Below, piece by piece: positions 16,014-24,834 of a stretch of 57,006 bases of DNA; position 1 is the first letter of the stretch; each line of letters begins with the position of its first letter. Source of the stretch: JANQEA01 sp964530075 (lineage in GTDB: Bacteria; Bipolaricaulota; Bipolaricaulia; UBA7950; UBA9294); assembly GCA_964530075.1 (NCBI GenBank), contig CAZGXU010000008.1, positions 1 to 57,006 on the forward strand, written 5' to 3'. The notes beneath the pieces are model-generated. The model searched no databases. It saw only the letters and a program-made list of their open reading frames with translations, and was not told where the DNA came from. Both the position numbers and the translations under genes were made by a program.

Positions 16014-17605
16014 GGGCGTCCTCCCTCGGATAGGCCTCCGGCCGCGGCCGGCACCCGGCAGAGCGCGTACTCGAGCGCGTCGGCCAGCGCGATCCAGCTC
16101 GCCTCGATGATGTTGTCCGAGCAGCCGACGGTGCTCCACGACCTGGCCCCGTCGCTCGACGTGATCAGCACCCGCGTCTGGGCCGCGGTGCCGGCGGCTC
16201 CGTCGAGGATCCGCACCTTGTAGTCGGTGAGGCGGACGGAGGCCAGCGACGGATGGACCGGGAGGAGGGCCTTGCGGATCGCGGCGTCGAGCGCGTTGAC
16301 CGGCCCGTTCCCGTCGGCGGCGGTGTGGATCGTTCGCTCGCCGACCCGGACCTTGACGGTCGCTTCGGCCGCCATGCCGCCGTCGCCGCCGCCCCGGATC
16401 AGGACGTGGAAGTCGACGAGCTCGAACGGCGGGCGGTAGTCGGCGTCGGTCCGCCGGATCATCAGCTCGACGGAGCCCTCGGCCCCCTCGAACTGGAATC
16501 CGCGCCCTTCGAGTTCCTTGATCTGCGACAGCACGATCGATGCGGTGTCGCGGCCTCCGAGCGTCAGGCCGAATTCCTCCGCCTTGTGGACGACGTTGCT
16601 CCGACCGGCCAGCTCGGAAACGACGATGCGGGTCCGATTCCCGACCCGGCTCGGATCGATGTGCTGGTAGGACTCGGCGCACTTGCGGAGGGCGTCGACG
16701 TGCATCCCGCCCTTGTGGGCGAACGCGCTCGACCCGACGTAGGCGAGATGCGGGTCGAGGCGCTGGTTCGCCAGCTCGCTGACGGCTCGCGCCGTCTCGC
16801 TCAGGCGGGCCAGCTGGTCGTCGCGGACGCAGTCGCGGCCGAGCTTCAGCTGCAACGTCGGGATGATCGAACAGAGGTTGGCGTTCCCGCACCGCTCGCC
16901 GTACCCGTTGATCGTCCCCTGCACGTGGTCGACGCCGGCCTCGACCGCGGCGATCGTCCCGGCGACCGCGGTCCCGATGTCGTCGTGCGCGTGGATTCCC
17001 AACTGCGCGGGGACCGCCCGCTCGACCGCCTCGACGGCCGACGCGATCTCCGACGGGAGCGTCCCTCCGTTCGTGTCGCAGAGGACGACGACCTCGGCCC
17101 CGGCGTCGTCGGCGGCGTGAAGCGTTTCGAGCGCGTAGGCCGCATCGTCCCGATAGCCGTCGAAGAAGTGCTCCGCATCGTAGATCACGCGGCGCCCTCC
17201 GTCCCTCAGGTAGCGGATCGTCTCCCCGATCATCCGGAGGTTCTCGTCGGGCGTCGTCCGGAGGACCTCGGCGACGTGGAGGAGCCAGCTCTTGCCGAAG
17301 ACGGCGATCGCCGAGGTCGCCGCGTCGAGCAGGGCGGAGAGGTGGGGATCGTCCTCGACCGCGATCCCGGCCCGCCGCGTGCTCCCGAACGCCGTGACCT
17401 GCGCGTGGGCGAGTCGGAGATCGGCGACGCGCGCGAAGTACTCCCGGTCCTTCGGATTCGATCCCGGCCAGCCTCCCTCGATGTAGTCGATGCCGAGGCG
17501 GTCGAGCCACTCGGTGATCTTCAGCTTGTCGGCGAGGGAGAACGAGAGCCCCTCGCGCTGAGCGCCGTCGCGGAGCGTGGTGTCGTAGATCCAGATCCTC
17601 CTCAT
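16010..17605 (-). CDS. cimA: (R)-citramalate synthase
   Basis: A 531-residue homolog of LeuA that condenses pyruvate and acetyl-CoA to citramalate, giving 2-ketobutyrate for isoleucine without threonine. The N-terminal IWIYDTTLRDGAQREGLSFS is the CimA form of the DTTLRDGxQ motif. IDYIEGGWPGSNPKD is a CimA-specific variant of the LeuA block. GIHAHDDIGTAVA binds metal, and HKGGMHVDA is present. The C-terminal LeuA-dimer regulatory domain (VKVRVGERTIHTAADGNGPVNALDAAI) suggests feedback control. No threonine deaminase gene is in this operon. ATGA overlaps join it to leuD and leuB. Confidence 0.95.
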   Translation of the reverse strand: MRRIWIYDTTLRDGAQREGLSFSLADKLKITEWLDRLGIDYIEGGWPGSNPKDREYFARVADLRLAHAQVTAFGSTRRAGIAVEDDPHLSALLDAATSAIAVFGKSWLLHVAEVLRTTPDENLRMIGETIRYLRDGGRRVIYDAEHFFDGYRDDAAYALETLHAADDAGAEVVVLCDTNGGTLPSEIASAVEAVERAVPAQLGIHAHDDIGTAVAGTIAAVEAGVDHVQGTINGYGERCGNANLCSIIPTLQLKLGRDCVRDDQLARLSETARAVSELANQRLDPHLAYVGSSAFAHKGGMHVDALRKCAESYQHIDPSRVGNRTRIVVSELAGRSNVVHKAEEFGLTLGGRDTASIVLSQIKELEGRGFQFEGAEGSVELMIRRTDADYRPPFELVDFHVLIRGGGDGGMAAEATVKVRVGERTIHTAADGNGPVNALDAAIRKALLPVHPSLASVRLTDYKVRILDGAAGTAAQTRVLITSSDGARSWSTVGCSDNIIEASWIALADALEYALCRVPAAAGGLSEGGRP

Positions 17606-18126
17606 CGTCGGGCCCTCTGCCGGGGCAGGTCGCCGGACGCGATGCGGCTTCGGGTGTGCGCCGCCAGGCCGCCGACGCGGAGGAGATGCATCACGAACGG
17701 GGGAAGCGGCTCGAACCGGGTCTCCGTTTCGAGCGTCCAATTGCGGATGCGGCCGGCCTCCAGGTCGACGTCCCAGTCCTGTCCGTCGACCGCCGACGCG
17801 ACGGCGTCGGGACAGACAAGGACCGGGAGGCCGATGTTGATCGCGTTGCGGTAGAAGATCCTGGCGAAGCCCTTGGCGACGATGCAGCCGACGCCGGCCG
17901 CCCGGATCGCCAGCGGCGCATGCTCTCGCGACGAGCCGCATCCGAAGTTCTCCCCGGCGACGATCAGATCGCCCGGTTGGACCGCGTCGGCGAAGCCGGC
18001 GTCGAGTCCCTCCATGCAGTGGCGCGCCAGCTCGGCCGGATCCGAAGTGTGCAGGTAGCGGGCCGGGACGATCGCGTCGGTGTCGACGTGGTCCCCGAAG
18101 ACCCAGACGCGTCCGCGGATCGTCAT
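17602..18126 (-). CDS. leuD: 3-isopropylmalate dehydratase small subunit
   Basis: The 174-residue swivel-domain subunit of isopropylmalate isomerase. It has the short archaeal/HACN-like form. GRVWVFGDHVDTDAIVPARYL opens the protein and ENFGCGSSREHAPLAI carries the substrate-binding loop. FARIFYRNAINIGLPVL completes the signature. It pairs with LeuC next door and very likely also converts citramalate to methylmalate. It starts in an ATGA overlap with leuC. Confidence 0.96.
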   Translation of the reverse strand: MTIRGRVWVFGDHVDTDAIVPARYLHTSDPAELARHCMEGLDAGFADAVQPGDLIVAGENFGCGSSREHAPLAIRAAGVGCIVAKGFARIFYRNAINIGLPVLVCPDAVASAVDGQDWDVDLEAGRIRNWTLETETRFEPLPPFVMHLLRVGGLAAHTRSRIASGDLPRQRARR

Positions 18127-19418
18127 GGGAGGACCTCCTCGGGGTGGATCAGGCGTCCGGCGACGGCCGACGCGGCGGCGACGGCCGGTCCGGCGAGGAC
18201 GACCTCGCTGTCGAGCGATCCCATCCGTCCTCGGAAATTGCGGTTCGTCGTGCTGATCGCCCGCTCGCCCGCCGCGAGGACGCCCATGTGGCCGCCGAGG
18301 CACGGGCCGCAGGTCGGCGTGCTGACCGCCGCACCCGCTTCGAGGAAGACGTCGACCAGGCCCTCGCGGACCGCGTCCAGCTGAACCTGCGGGCTCCCCG
18401 GGATGACGATGCAGCGAACGCCGGGATGGACGCGGCGGCCGCGAAGCACCTCGGCCGCGGTTCGCAGGTCCTCGAGCCGGCCGTTGGTGCACGAGCCGAT
18501 CACGGCTTGGTCGACCGGGACCGACCCGGCATCGCGAACCGGGAGAACGTTCTCCGGCGAGTGCGGGAGGGCGACGAGCGGCTCGATCGCTCCGATGTCG
18601 ATCTCCAACGTGCGCGCATACGCGGCGCCCTCATCGGCCGCCACCCCACTCGCCGGACGGGGCGTCCGCCCGTCGAGGTAGGCGAGGGCCGCGCCGTCGG
18701 CCGGGAAGAGACCGGCCTTGGCCCCGGCCTCGATCGCCATGTTGGCGATCGTGAGACGGGCGTCGATCGACAGCCCGTCGAGGGCCGGCCCGCCGAACTC
18801 GAGCGCCGCGTAGGTCGCCCCGTGGACGCCGAGGCGGGCGATCGTCTCGAGGATCACGTCCTTCCCTCCGACCCACCGCTTCAGCCCGCCGCGCAGCTCG
18901 ACGCGGATCGTCTCCGGAACCCGCATCCAAACGGAGCCGGTCGCCATCGCCACCGCGATGTCGGTCGAGCCCATTCCGGTGGCGAAGGCGCCGAGGGCGC
19001 CGGCGGTGCAAGTGTGCGAATCGGCGCCGACGATGACGTCGCCGGGGACGACGAGGCCGATCTCGTGCAGAAGAACGTGCTCGATCCCGACCCGACCGAC
19101 GTCGTAGTGGTGGGCGATCGACTGCTCGCGCGCGAACCTCCGCATCGCCGCCGCCTGCTCCGCCGATGCGATGTCCTTGTTCGGGGTGAAGTGATCAGCG
19201 ACGAGGACGATCGCTTCCGGGTCGAAGACGTCCGCCACGCCGAGCGTGCCGAACTCGTGAATGGCGATCGGGGCGGTGACGTCGTTGGCGAGGACGAGAT
19301 CGACGGCCACCTCGATCAGCTCGCCCGGTCGGACCGGGATCCCGCTGCGCGGCGATCCCTTTCTCCCCGTGAGCCGGTGAGGGGACAAGATCTTCTCGGC
19401 CAGCGTCTGCGCCGTCAT
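18123..19418 (-). CDS. leuC: 3-isopropylmalate dehydratase large subunit
   Basis: A 431-residue aconitase-family Fe-S subunit of the archaeal/HacA-type length. It has VGADSHTCTAGALGAFATGMGSTD, and the cluster cysteines are in IGSCTNGR (about residue 293) and TPTCGPCLGGHMGVL. NRNFRGRMGS is also present. It begins seven bases after the leuA stop and ends in an ATGA overlap with leuD. Confidence 0.97.
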   Translation of the reverse strand: MTAQTLAEKILSPHRLTGRKGSPRSGIPVRPGELIEVAVDLVLANDVTAPIAIHEFGTLGVADVFDPEAIVLVADHFTPNKDIASAEQAAAMRRFAREQSIAHHYDVGRVGIEHVLLHEIGLVVPGDVIVGADSHTCTAGALGAFATGMGSTDIAVAMATGSVWMRVPETIRVELRGGLKRWVGGKDVILETIARLGVHGATYAALEFGGPALDGLSIDARLTIANMAIEAGAKAGLFPADGAALAYLDGRTPRPASGVAADEGAAYARTLEIDIGAIEPLVALPHSPENVLPVRDAGSVPVDQAVIGSCTNGRLEDLRTAAEVLRGRRVHPGVRCIVIPGSPQVQLDAVREGLVDVFLEAGAAVSTPTCGPCLGGHMGVLAAGERAISTTNRNFRGRMGSLDSEVVLAGPAVAAASAVAGRLIHPEEVLP

Positions 19419-19425
19419 CGATCCC

Positions 19426-21237
19426 TCACTCCTCGGTCGACGGCTGCCGCAGGCGCCTCATCTTCCTCGCCAGGCTCGCCTTCCTGAGGGCGGTACTGTC
19501 CCACTGAAGCGCCCACCCCTCGATCTCCGTCCCTTCGTCGTCCCACGGATCGGACGGCGTCTCCGTGCGGGCCGGGGTCCACTCGGCGTCCTGTCCGGAT
19601 GGGGTCTTCTCGTTTCGTTCGTCCATTCGGTTCTCCTTCGGTTCGATTTGGTGGTTCCTGTCTCCCGCTCCGCCGCCGTGCGGCGTTGCGGCCCGTCGTT
19701 CGACCAATCGATTGAGGGCGTTGATGTAGGCGTGGGCGCTGGCGACGAGGATATCGGTGTCGGCCCCGTAGCCGCCGATCCGCATCGGCATCCCGTCGGA
19801 GCTGATGCGGACGCTGACCGCGCCCTGCGCGTCGATCCCCTCGGTCACCGCGTGGATCCGAAATTCCTCAAGGCGGTTCGGAGCTCGTACGATCGCGCCG
19901 ATCGCCCGATAGATCGCGTCGACCGGCCCGGTCCCGACGCTGGCGTGAACCCGCTCTTGTCCGTCGGAGTCGAGGAGTCGGACGGTCGCCGTTGACAGGC
20001 CGGGGCGACCGGCGACGACCTGCAGATCGACGAGCCGATAGGCGTCGTCGGACCGGTGTACATGGTCGGCGATCAGCGCCTCGACGTCGGCATCGCTCAC
20101 CTCGCGCTTCTTCCCGGCGAGCTCCTTGAAGCGCTGGAACACCGTCTCCAGCTGGATCCGATCGAGCTCGTAGCCGAGCTCGCCGATGTGCTTGGCGAAG
20201 GCATGGCGCCCCGAGTGCTTCCCGAGCACGAGGCTCGAATCGGCGAGGCCGATCGTCTCGGGGCGGATGATCTCGTAGGTCGCCTGGTGCTTGAGGACGC
20301 CGTCCTGATGGATCCCGGATTCGTGGGCGAACGCGTTGGCTCCGACGATCGCCTTGTTCGGCTGGATCGCGAGGCCGGTGTAGTGGCTGACGATCCGACT
20401 GGCTTGGGCGATCCGGGTTGTGTCGATGCGGCTGGCGAGGCGGTAGTGCGCGCGGCGCGTGAACAGGGCCATGACGACCTCCTCGAGCGCCGTGTTCCCC
20501 GCCCGTTCGCCGATCCCGTTGATCGTCACCTCCGCCTGTCGAGCTCCGGCGCGGAGCCCGGCGAGCGTGTTCGCGGTCGCCATTCCGAGGTCGTTGTGGC
20601 AATGGATCGAGACGACGACGGTCCCGTCGTTCGGAACGGAGCCGACGACCCGCTCGATCAGCGGGCCGAATTCGTCCGGCGTGGCGTAGCCGACGGTGTC
20701 GGGGACGTTGATCGTCGTCGCTCCGGCGTCGACCGCCGCGGCGATCATCTCGCAGAGGAAATCCGGTTCGGCCCGGCTGGCGTCCTCCGGCGAGAACTGC
20801 ACGGAGTCGCAGTGGGACTTCGCCCGAGCGACCGCGGCGCGCGTCCGTTCGATCGCCTGTCGGCGCGTCATTCGGAGCTTGTGTTCGAGATGGAGGTCCG
20901 ACGCGGCGAGGAAGGTGTGGATGCGCGGCCGATCGGCGGCGCGGACCGCTTCCCACGCGATGTCGATGTCGCTGTCGGTCGCACGGCCCAACGCGCAGAT
21001 CGTCGGCACCGGCCGGCCTCCGTCCCGGCCGACCTCGCGCGCCACCCGCTCGACGGCGACGCGGTCCATCGGAGAGGCCGCCGGAAATCCGGCCTCGATC
21101 ACGTCGACCCCCATCCGGGCGAGCAGCCGCGCGATCTCCACCTTCTCGGCCGCGCTCAGGCTGACGCCCGGCGATTGCTCTCCGTCCCGAAGGGTCGTGT
21201 CGAAGATCCGGATCTCGTCGACTCTCTCCCGATTCAT
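19426..21237 (-). CDS. leuA: 2-isopropylmalate synthase with an extra C-terminal tail
   Basis: A 603-residue enzyme condensing 2-ketoisovalerate with acetyl-CoA. The catalytic TIM barrel has RIFDTTLRDGEQSPGVSLS at the start, SIHCHNDLGMATANTLAG for metal, GIGERAGNTALEEVVMAL, and HESGIHQDGVLK. The C-terminal dimer domain (about 385-525) is the leucine-feedback region. Typical enzymes end near residue 515-525. Here about 70 more charged residues follow, with WDDEGTEIEGWALQWDSTALRK near the end. Inside this tail AAGGAG plus ATG at 19626 forms an apparent in-frame internal start that could make a 66-residue protein. The start at 21237 lies 24 bases after ilvC. Confidence 0.95.
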   Translation of the reverse strand: MNRERVDEIRIFDTTLRDGEQSPGVSLSAAEKVEIARLLARMGVDVIEAGFPAASPMDRVAVERVAREVGRDGGRPVPTICALGRATDSDIDIAWEAVRAADRPRIHTFLAASDLHLEHKLRMTRRQAIERTRAAVARAKSHCDSVQFSPEDASRAEPDFLCEMIAAAVDAGATTINVPDTVGYATPDEFGPLIERVVGSVPNDGTVVVSIHCHNDLGMATANTLAGLRAGARQAEVTINGIGERAGNTALEEVVMALFTRRAHYRLASRIDTTRIAQASRIVSHYTGLAIQPNKAIVGANAFAHESGIHQDGVLKHQATYEIIRPETIGLADSSLVLGKHSGRHAFAKHIGELGYELDRIQLETVFQRFKELAGKKREVSDADVEALIADHVHRSDDAYRLVDLQVVAGRPGLSTATVRLLDSDGQERVHASVGTGPVDAIYRAIGAIVRAPNRLEEFRIHAVTEGIDAQGAVSVRISSDGMPMRIGGYGADTDILVASAHAYINALNRLVERRAATPHGGGAGDRNHQIEPKENRMDERNEKTPSGQDAEWTPARTETPSDPWDDEGTEIEGWALQWDSTALRKASLARKMRRLRQPSTEE

Positions 21238-21261
21238 GCTCGTCTTCCCGCTCGACCGATG

Positions 21262-22317
21262 TCAGCCGGCCGCGCTCTCCGGCCGGAGCGACCGGACGGC
21301 CGCTCCCGCCTGCCACATCTCCGATTCCCGCATCCGACGCAGCTCCTCGTCGAGGCGGGTCTGATAGTCGGGGGCGCCGTTCGCCTCGAGGACGACGCGC
21401 GTCTCCTCGCCGCTGACGACGCGTGCGTAGAGCTCCTCGAAGACGGGTGCGACGGCCGCCTTAAACCGCGGCCCCCAATCGAGGGCCCCCCGCTGCGCCG
21501 TCGCGCTGCAGTTCGCGTACATCCAGTCCATTCCGTTCTCGCCGACCAGTCGGATGAGGCTTTGGGTCAGCTCCTCGACCGTCTCGTTGAACGCCTCGCT
21601 CGGGCTGTGGCCGTGGGCGCGCAGCGTCTCGTACTGCGCCTCCATCACCCCGGTGAGGGCCCCCATCAACACGCCCCGCTCGCCGGTCAGATCGCTGTGG
21701 ACCTCCTTCTCGAACGTCGTCGGAAAGAGAAAGCCGGAGCCGATCCCGATCCCGATCGCCAACGCACGTTCGGTCGCGCGCCCGGTGTGGTCCTGGTGGA
21801 CGGCGTAGCTGCTGTTGATCCCGCTTCCGGCGAGGTAGTTGGCTCGCACGCTCGTCCCCGAGCCCTTGGGGGCGACGAGGATCACGTCGACGTACGGCGG
21901 GGGCACGACACCGGTCTGATCGCAGTAGGTCAACGAAAAACCGTGCGAGAAGTAGACGGCGTCCCCGTCGCGCAGGTGCGGCTCGATCGACGGCCACAGC
22001 GCGCGCTGGCCGGCGTCGGAGACGAGGAAGAGGACGATCGTCGCGTCCGCGACTCCGTCGGCCAGCGGGAGGAGCGTCTCGCTCGGGACCCACCCGTCGC
22101 GGATCGCCTTCTCCCACGATCTCGTCCGCTCGGGCGGGAGGCCGACCCGAACGTCGAATCCGTTGTCGCGCAGGTTCAACCCCTGCGCCGGTCCCTGAAC
22201 CCCGTAGCCAACGACGACGATCCGCTCGTCGCGCAACGCCTCGCGGGCGCGCTCCAGGGGGTATTCCTCGCGGGTCACGATCTCCTCGATGACGCCGCCG
22301 AAGCTCATCCTTGCCAT
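21262..22317 (-). CDS. ilvC: Ketol-acid reductoisomerase, fungal/Bacteroidetes-like type
   Basis: A 351-residue class I (single knotted domain) NAD(P)H enzyme of valine and isoleucine synthesis. The nucleotide loop reads VVGYGVQGPAQGLNLRDNG. Most bacterial enzymes have GYGSQGHAHALNLRDSG, so this matches instead the GYGVQGP form I associate with fungal and Bacteroidetes enzymes. LSDAGQRALWPSIEPHL, SHGFSLTYCDQTGVVPP, VAPKGSGTSVR, SDLTGERGVLMGAL, EAFNETVEELTQSLIRLVGENGMDWMY and CSATAQRGALDW continue the likeness. The start overlaps ilvN by 13 bases. Confidence 0.95.
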   Translation of the reverse strand: MARMSFGGVIEEIVTREEYPLERAREALRDERIVVVGYGVQGPAQGLNLRDNGFDVRVGLPPERTRSWEKAIRDGWVPSETLLPLADGVADATIVLFLVSDAGQRALWPSIEPHLRDGDAVYFSHGFSLTYCDQTGVVPPPYVDVILVAPKGSGTSVRANYLAGSGINSSYAVHQDHTGRATERALAIGIGIGSGFLFPTTFEKEVHSDLTGERGVLMGALTGVMEAQYETLRAHGHSPSEAFNETVEELTQSLIRLVGENGMDWMYANCSATAQRGALDWGPRFKAAVAPVFEELYARVVSGEETRVVLEANGAPDYQTRLDEELRRMRESEMWQAGAAVRSLRPESAAG

Positions 22318-22865
22318 GGATTCCCTCCTTCTTCCGTCCCGCTCTTGCACGGGGTCACCGGGGACGACGCCCCGTCTCCACTCCCGACCTCGCCGCGGAC
22401 CATCGCCACGCGGCCGGTCCGCACCATCTCCAACACCCCGTGGGCGCGAAGGGCCTCGACCACGGTGTCGATCTTCCGCTCGCTGCCGGCGATCTCGAGC
22501 ATCGCGGTCCGCGGGCACATGTCGACGAGCCGCGCCTGAAAGGAATCCGCGATCCGCAGAATCTCCGATCGCGCCTCGCGGCTGGAGATCCGGACCTTGA
22601 TCAGCGCCAGGTCGTGAAGGACGGCCGGCCGATCGGTGATGTCCTCGACGTCGATCACGTCGACGAGCTTCTCCAGGTTCTGGGCGACCTTCCCCGCGTC
22701 GGTCCGGCGGCCGTCGACGACGATCGTCATCCGCGAGATCCCGGTTCGCTCGGTGTGCCCGACCGTGAGGCTTTCGATGTTGAACGCGCGGCGGCGAAAG
22801 AGGCTGGCCACTCGGTTCAGCACCCCGGGGCGATCGGCGACAGTCGCGATCAACGTTCGGTCCAT
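22305..22865 (-). CDS. ilvN: Acetolactate synthase small (regulatory) subunit
   Basis: A 186-residue regulatory subunit. The N-terminal ACT domain begins LIATVADRPGVLNRVASLFRRR and continues NIESLTVGHTE and SRMTIVV, the valine-binding site in the family. The second domain contains ALIKVRISSREARSEILRIA and ends near residue 160, followed by a short low-complexity tail. It overlaps ilvB by 16 bases and ilvC by 13, indicating translational coupling. Confidence 0.95.
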   Translation of the reverse strand: MDRTLIATVADRPGVLNRVASLFRRRAFNIESLTVGHTERTGISRMTIVVDGRRTDAGKVAQNLEKLVDVIDVEDITDRPAVLHDLALIKVRISSREARSEILRIADSFQARLVDMCPRTAMLEIAGSERKIDTVVEALRAHGVLEMVRTGRVAMVRGEVGSGDGASSPVTPCKSGTEEGGNPWQG

Positions 22866-24586
22866 GGCGGCCCCTCCAAGGTCGATCCGGCCGCCGTTGG
22901 GGAGCGATGGATCATCGCGTCGAGCGCCGCGCCGGCGGGGACCATCGGGTAGACGTGCGACGGCTCGCCTTCGCGGACGACCTCGAACTCGACCAGCACA
23001 GGACCGCGATGACGGCGGGCATCGGCGATCGCCGTCCGCGCGGCATCAAGGCCGGCGGCTCGGTGCGCCTCGATTCCATAGGCGTCGGCGAGGCGGACGA
23101 AGTCGGGGTTCACCAGGTCGGTCGCCTCGTGACGGCCGTCGTAGAACATCGTCTGCCACTGCCGGACCATCCCGAGGCAGTGGTTGTTGATCAGCGCGAT
23201 TCGGACCGGCAGATCCTCCTGAACGAGCGTCGCCAGCTCGTGAAGGCTCATCTGGAAGCCCCCGTCGCCGACGATCGCCCACACCTCATCATCAGGGCGG
23301 GCGAGCTGGGCCCCGATCGCGGCCGGGAGGCCGAAGCCCATCGTCCCCAAGCCGCCCGAGGAGACGAACGGCCGTGCGCATTCGGTGGCGTAGTACTGGG
23401 CCGCCCACATCTGGTTCTGTCCGACGTCGGTGACGATGACGGCCTCCCCGCCGGTTGCGGCGAAGATCTCGTGGACGATGTGCGGCGCCGGGAGGGCCCC
23501 GTTCGGCCGATGACGCAGCAAATCGTGCGCCCTTGATTGAGCGCGCCATCTCTCGGTCCGGTCGACCCACTCCTCATGCCGCTTCGGGCGAACCCGATCG
23601 GTGATCTCGGCGAGGGCCGGACGGAGGTCGGAGTGGACGGCGACATCGATCGGGATCACCTTGTTCAGTTCCGCCGCGTCGATGTCGATGTGGATCTTGC
23701 GTGCCTGCAGGGCGTACATCGTCGGGTTCCCGATGACCCGATCGTCAAACCGCATCCCGAGCGCGATCAGGAGGTCGGCCTCTTGAATCGCATGGTTCGC
23801 GGCCGGATGCCCGTGCATCCCCATCATCCCGAGATAGCGGCGGTGAGACGGTGAGAAGGCCCCCTTGCCGAGCAGGGTCACCGCGACCGGGGTGTCGGTC
23901 TTGTCGGCGAACGCGGCCAACTCGTCGACCGCGCCGGACAACAGGACGCCCCGCCCGGCGAGGACGACCGGTCGATGGGCTCGATCGATCAGCTCGACCG
24001 CCCGCTCGATCGCTTCGGCGCCGGGCGTCGGGAGGGGTCGCGGTGTATACGTGGTCGCGCCTTTCGGGGGGACGAACTCGGTCTCGGCCCGTTGGACGTC
24101 CGACGGCAGGTCGATGAGAACCGGGCCGGGCCGGCCGCTCCGGGCGATCCGGAACGCATCGTGGATCGTGGCGGCGAGCTCGTCGACATCGGTGACGAGG
24201 TAGTTGTGCTTGGTGATCGGGAGGGTGATGCCGGTGATATCGGCCTCCTGAAAGGCGTCTGTCCCGAGGACCGACGTGCCGACCTGCCCGGTGATGCAGA
24301 CGATCGGAGACGAATCCATCATCGCGGTCGCGATCCCGGTGACCAGGTTCGTTGCGCCCGGTCCCGACGTGGCGATCGCGACACCGACCCGCCCCGAGGC
24401 GCGGGCGTAGCCGTCGGCAGCGTGGGCGGCCGACTGCTCGTGGCGGACGAGGACGTGGTGAATTCCGTAGTCCCGGCGAGGATGGTACGTGTGCATGATC
24501 CCGCCGCCGGGGATCCCAAAGACGACCTCGACGCCCTCCCGCCGCAGCATCTCCCAGACGATCTCCGCCCCCGTCTTCCGCATCAT
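22850..24586 (-). CDS. ilvB: Acetolactate synthase catalytic subunit
   Basis: A 578-residue thiamine-diphosphate enzyme, the common first step for valine and leucine and the second carbon-joining step for isoleucine. The catalytic Glu is in LVRHEQSAAHAADGYAR (about residue 48). GPGATNLVTGIA and the FAD region RFDDRVIGN are present, and the ThDP/Mg motif is VGDGGFQMSLHELATL with INNHCLGMVRQWQ. The start at 24586 is the first of two adjacent ATGs after GGAGGAGGTGG. It is the first structural gene of the operon, behind the attenuator. Confidence 0.97.
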   Translation of the reverse strand: MMRKTGAEIVWEMLRREGVEVVFGIPGGGIMHTYHPRRDYGIHHVLVRHEQSAAHAADGYARASGRVGVAIATSGPGATNLVTGIATAMMDSSPIVCITGQVGTSVLGTDAFQEADITGITLPITKHNYLVTDVDELAATIHDAFRIARSGRPGPVLIDLPSDVQRAETEFVPPKGATTYTPRPLPTPGAEAIERAVELIDRAHRPVVLAGRGVLLSGAVDELAAFADKTDTPVAVTLLGKGAFSPSHRRYLGMMGMHGHPAANHAIQEADLLIALGMRFDDRVIGNPTMYALQARKIHIDIDAAELNKVIPIDVAVHSDLRPALAEITDRVRPKRHEEWVDRTERWRAQSRAHDLLRHRPNGALPAPHIVHEIFAATGGEAVIVTDVGQNQMWAAQYYATECARPFVSSGGLGTMGFGLPAAIGAQLARPDDEVWAIVGDGGFQMSLHELATLVQEDLPVRIALINNHCLGMVRQWQTMFYDGRHEATDLVNPDFVRLADAYGIEAHRAAGLDAARTAIADARRHRGPVLVEFEVVREGEPSHVYPMVPAGAALDAMIHRSPTAAGSTLEGPPWTER

Positions 24587-24640
24587 GCCACCTCCTCCGT
24601 GTTGCGGTCGGTCCTTCCTGCCGCCGAATTCCGCTTCCCG

Positions 24641-24679
24641 AAACAAAAGAAAAGGGGCCGCCCTGTTGGGCGGCCCCTT
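24641..24679 (-). terminator. ilv attenuator terminator
   Basis: On the minus strand a 12-bp stem (24668-24679 with 24652-24663, core GGGGCCGCCC) closes a four-base AACA loop. It is followed by the U-rich tract TTCTTTTGTTT (24651 down to 24641). It lies between the leader peptide and ilvB, about 55 bases before the ilvB start, so it would stop transcription before the operon. Confidence 0.88.
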
Positions 24680-24825
24680 CCTTTCGGCCTAGAGGTTTAT
24701 GCCCAACAGGTCATGGCCCTCCAATGACTAGGACGACAATGACGACCAGAATCGACAGCAGAGCGCTCGATCGAAGTACTCGCCACAGATTCATGGTCGC
24801 CCTCGCTCCTATCTGTTCCTGTTGG
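24662..24825 (-). promoter_or_regulatory. ilv antiterminator and protector segments
   Basis: In the transcript, CCTGTTGGGC right after the leader stop (24710-24701) is perfectly complementary over 10 bp to GCCCAACAGG in the left arm and loop of the terminator (24671-24662). Pairing would destroy the terminator. An earlier segment CCAACAGG (24825-24818), before the leader ATG, can pair with the same CCTGTTGG and so act as a protector. This is the segment logic of ribosome-mediated attenuation. Confidence 0.75.
24711..24794 (-). CDS. ilv leader peptide (attenuator)
   Basis: A 27-codon frame with ATG at 24794 and TGA at 24713-24711, preceded by GGAG/GAGG ribosome-site elements. Fifteen of 27 residues are Leu, Ile or Val. 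Residues 12-24 read LLSILVVIVVLVI, with 12 of 13 branched-chain. Ribosome stalling in this run under branched-chain amino acid or charged-tRNA shortage leaves the next segment free to form the antiterminator. At the stop codon the ribosome covers that segment and the terminator forms. A short membrane peptide would also be hydrophobic, but the flanking RNA elements favour a leader. Confidence 0.85.
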   Translation of the reverse strand: MNLWRVLRSSALLSILVVIVVLVIGGP

Positions 24826-24834
24826 ATTTCGCCC

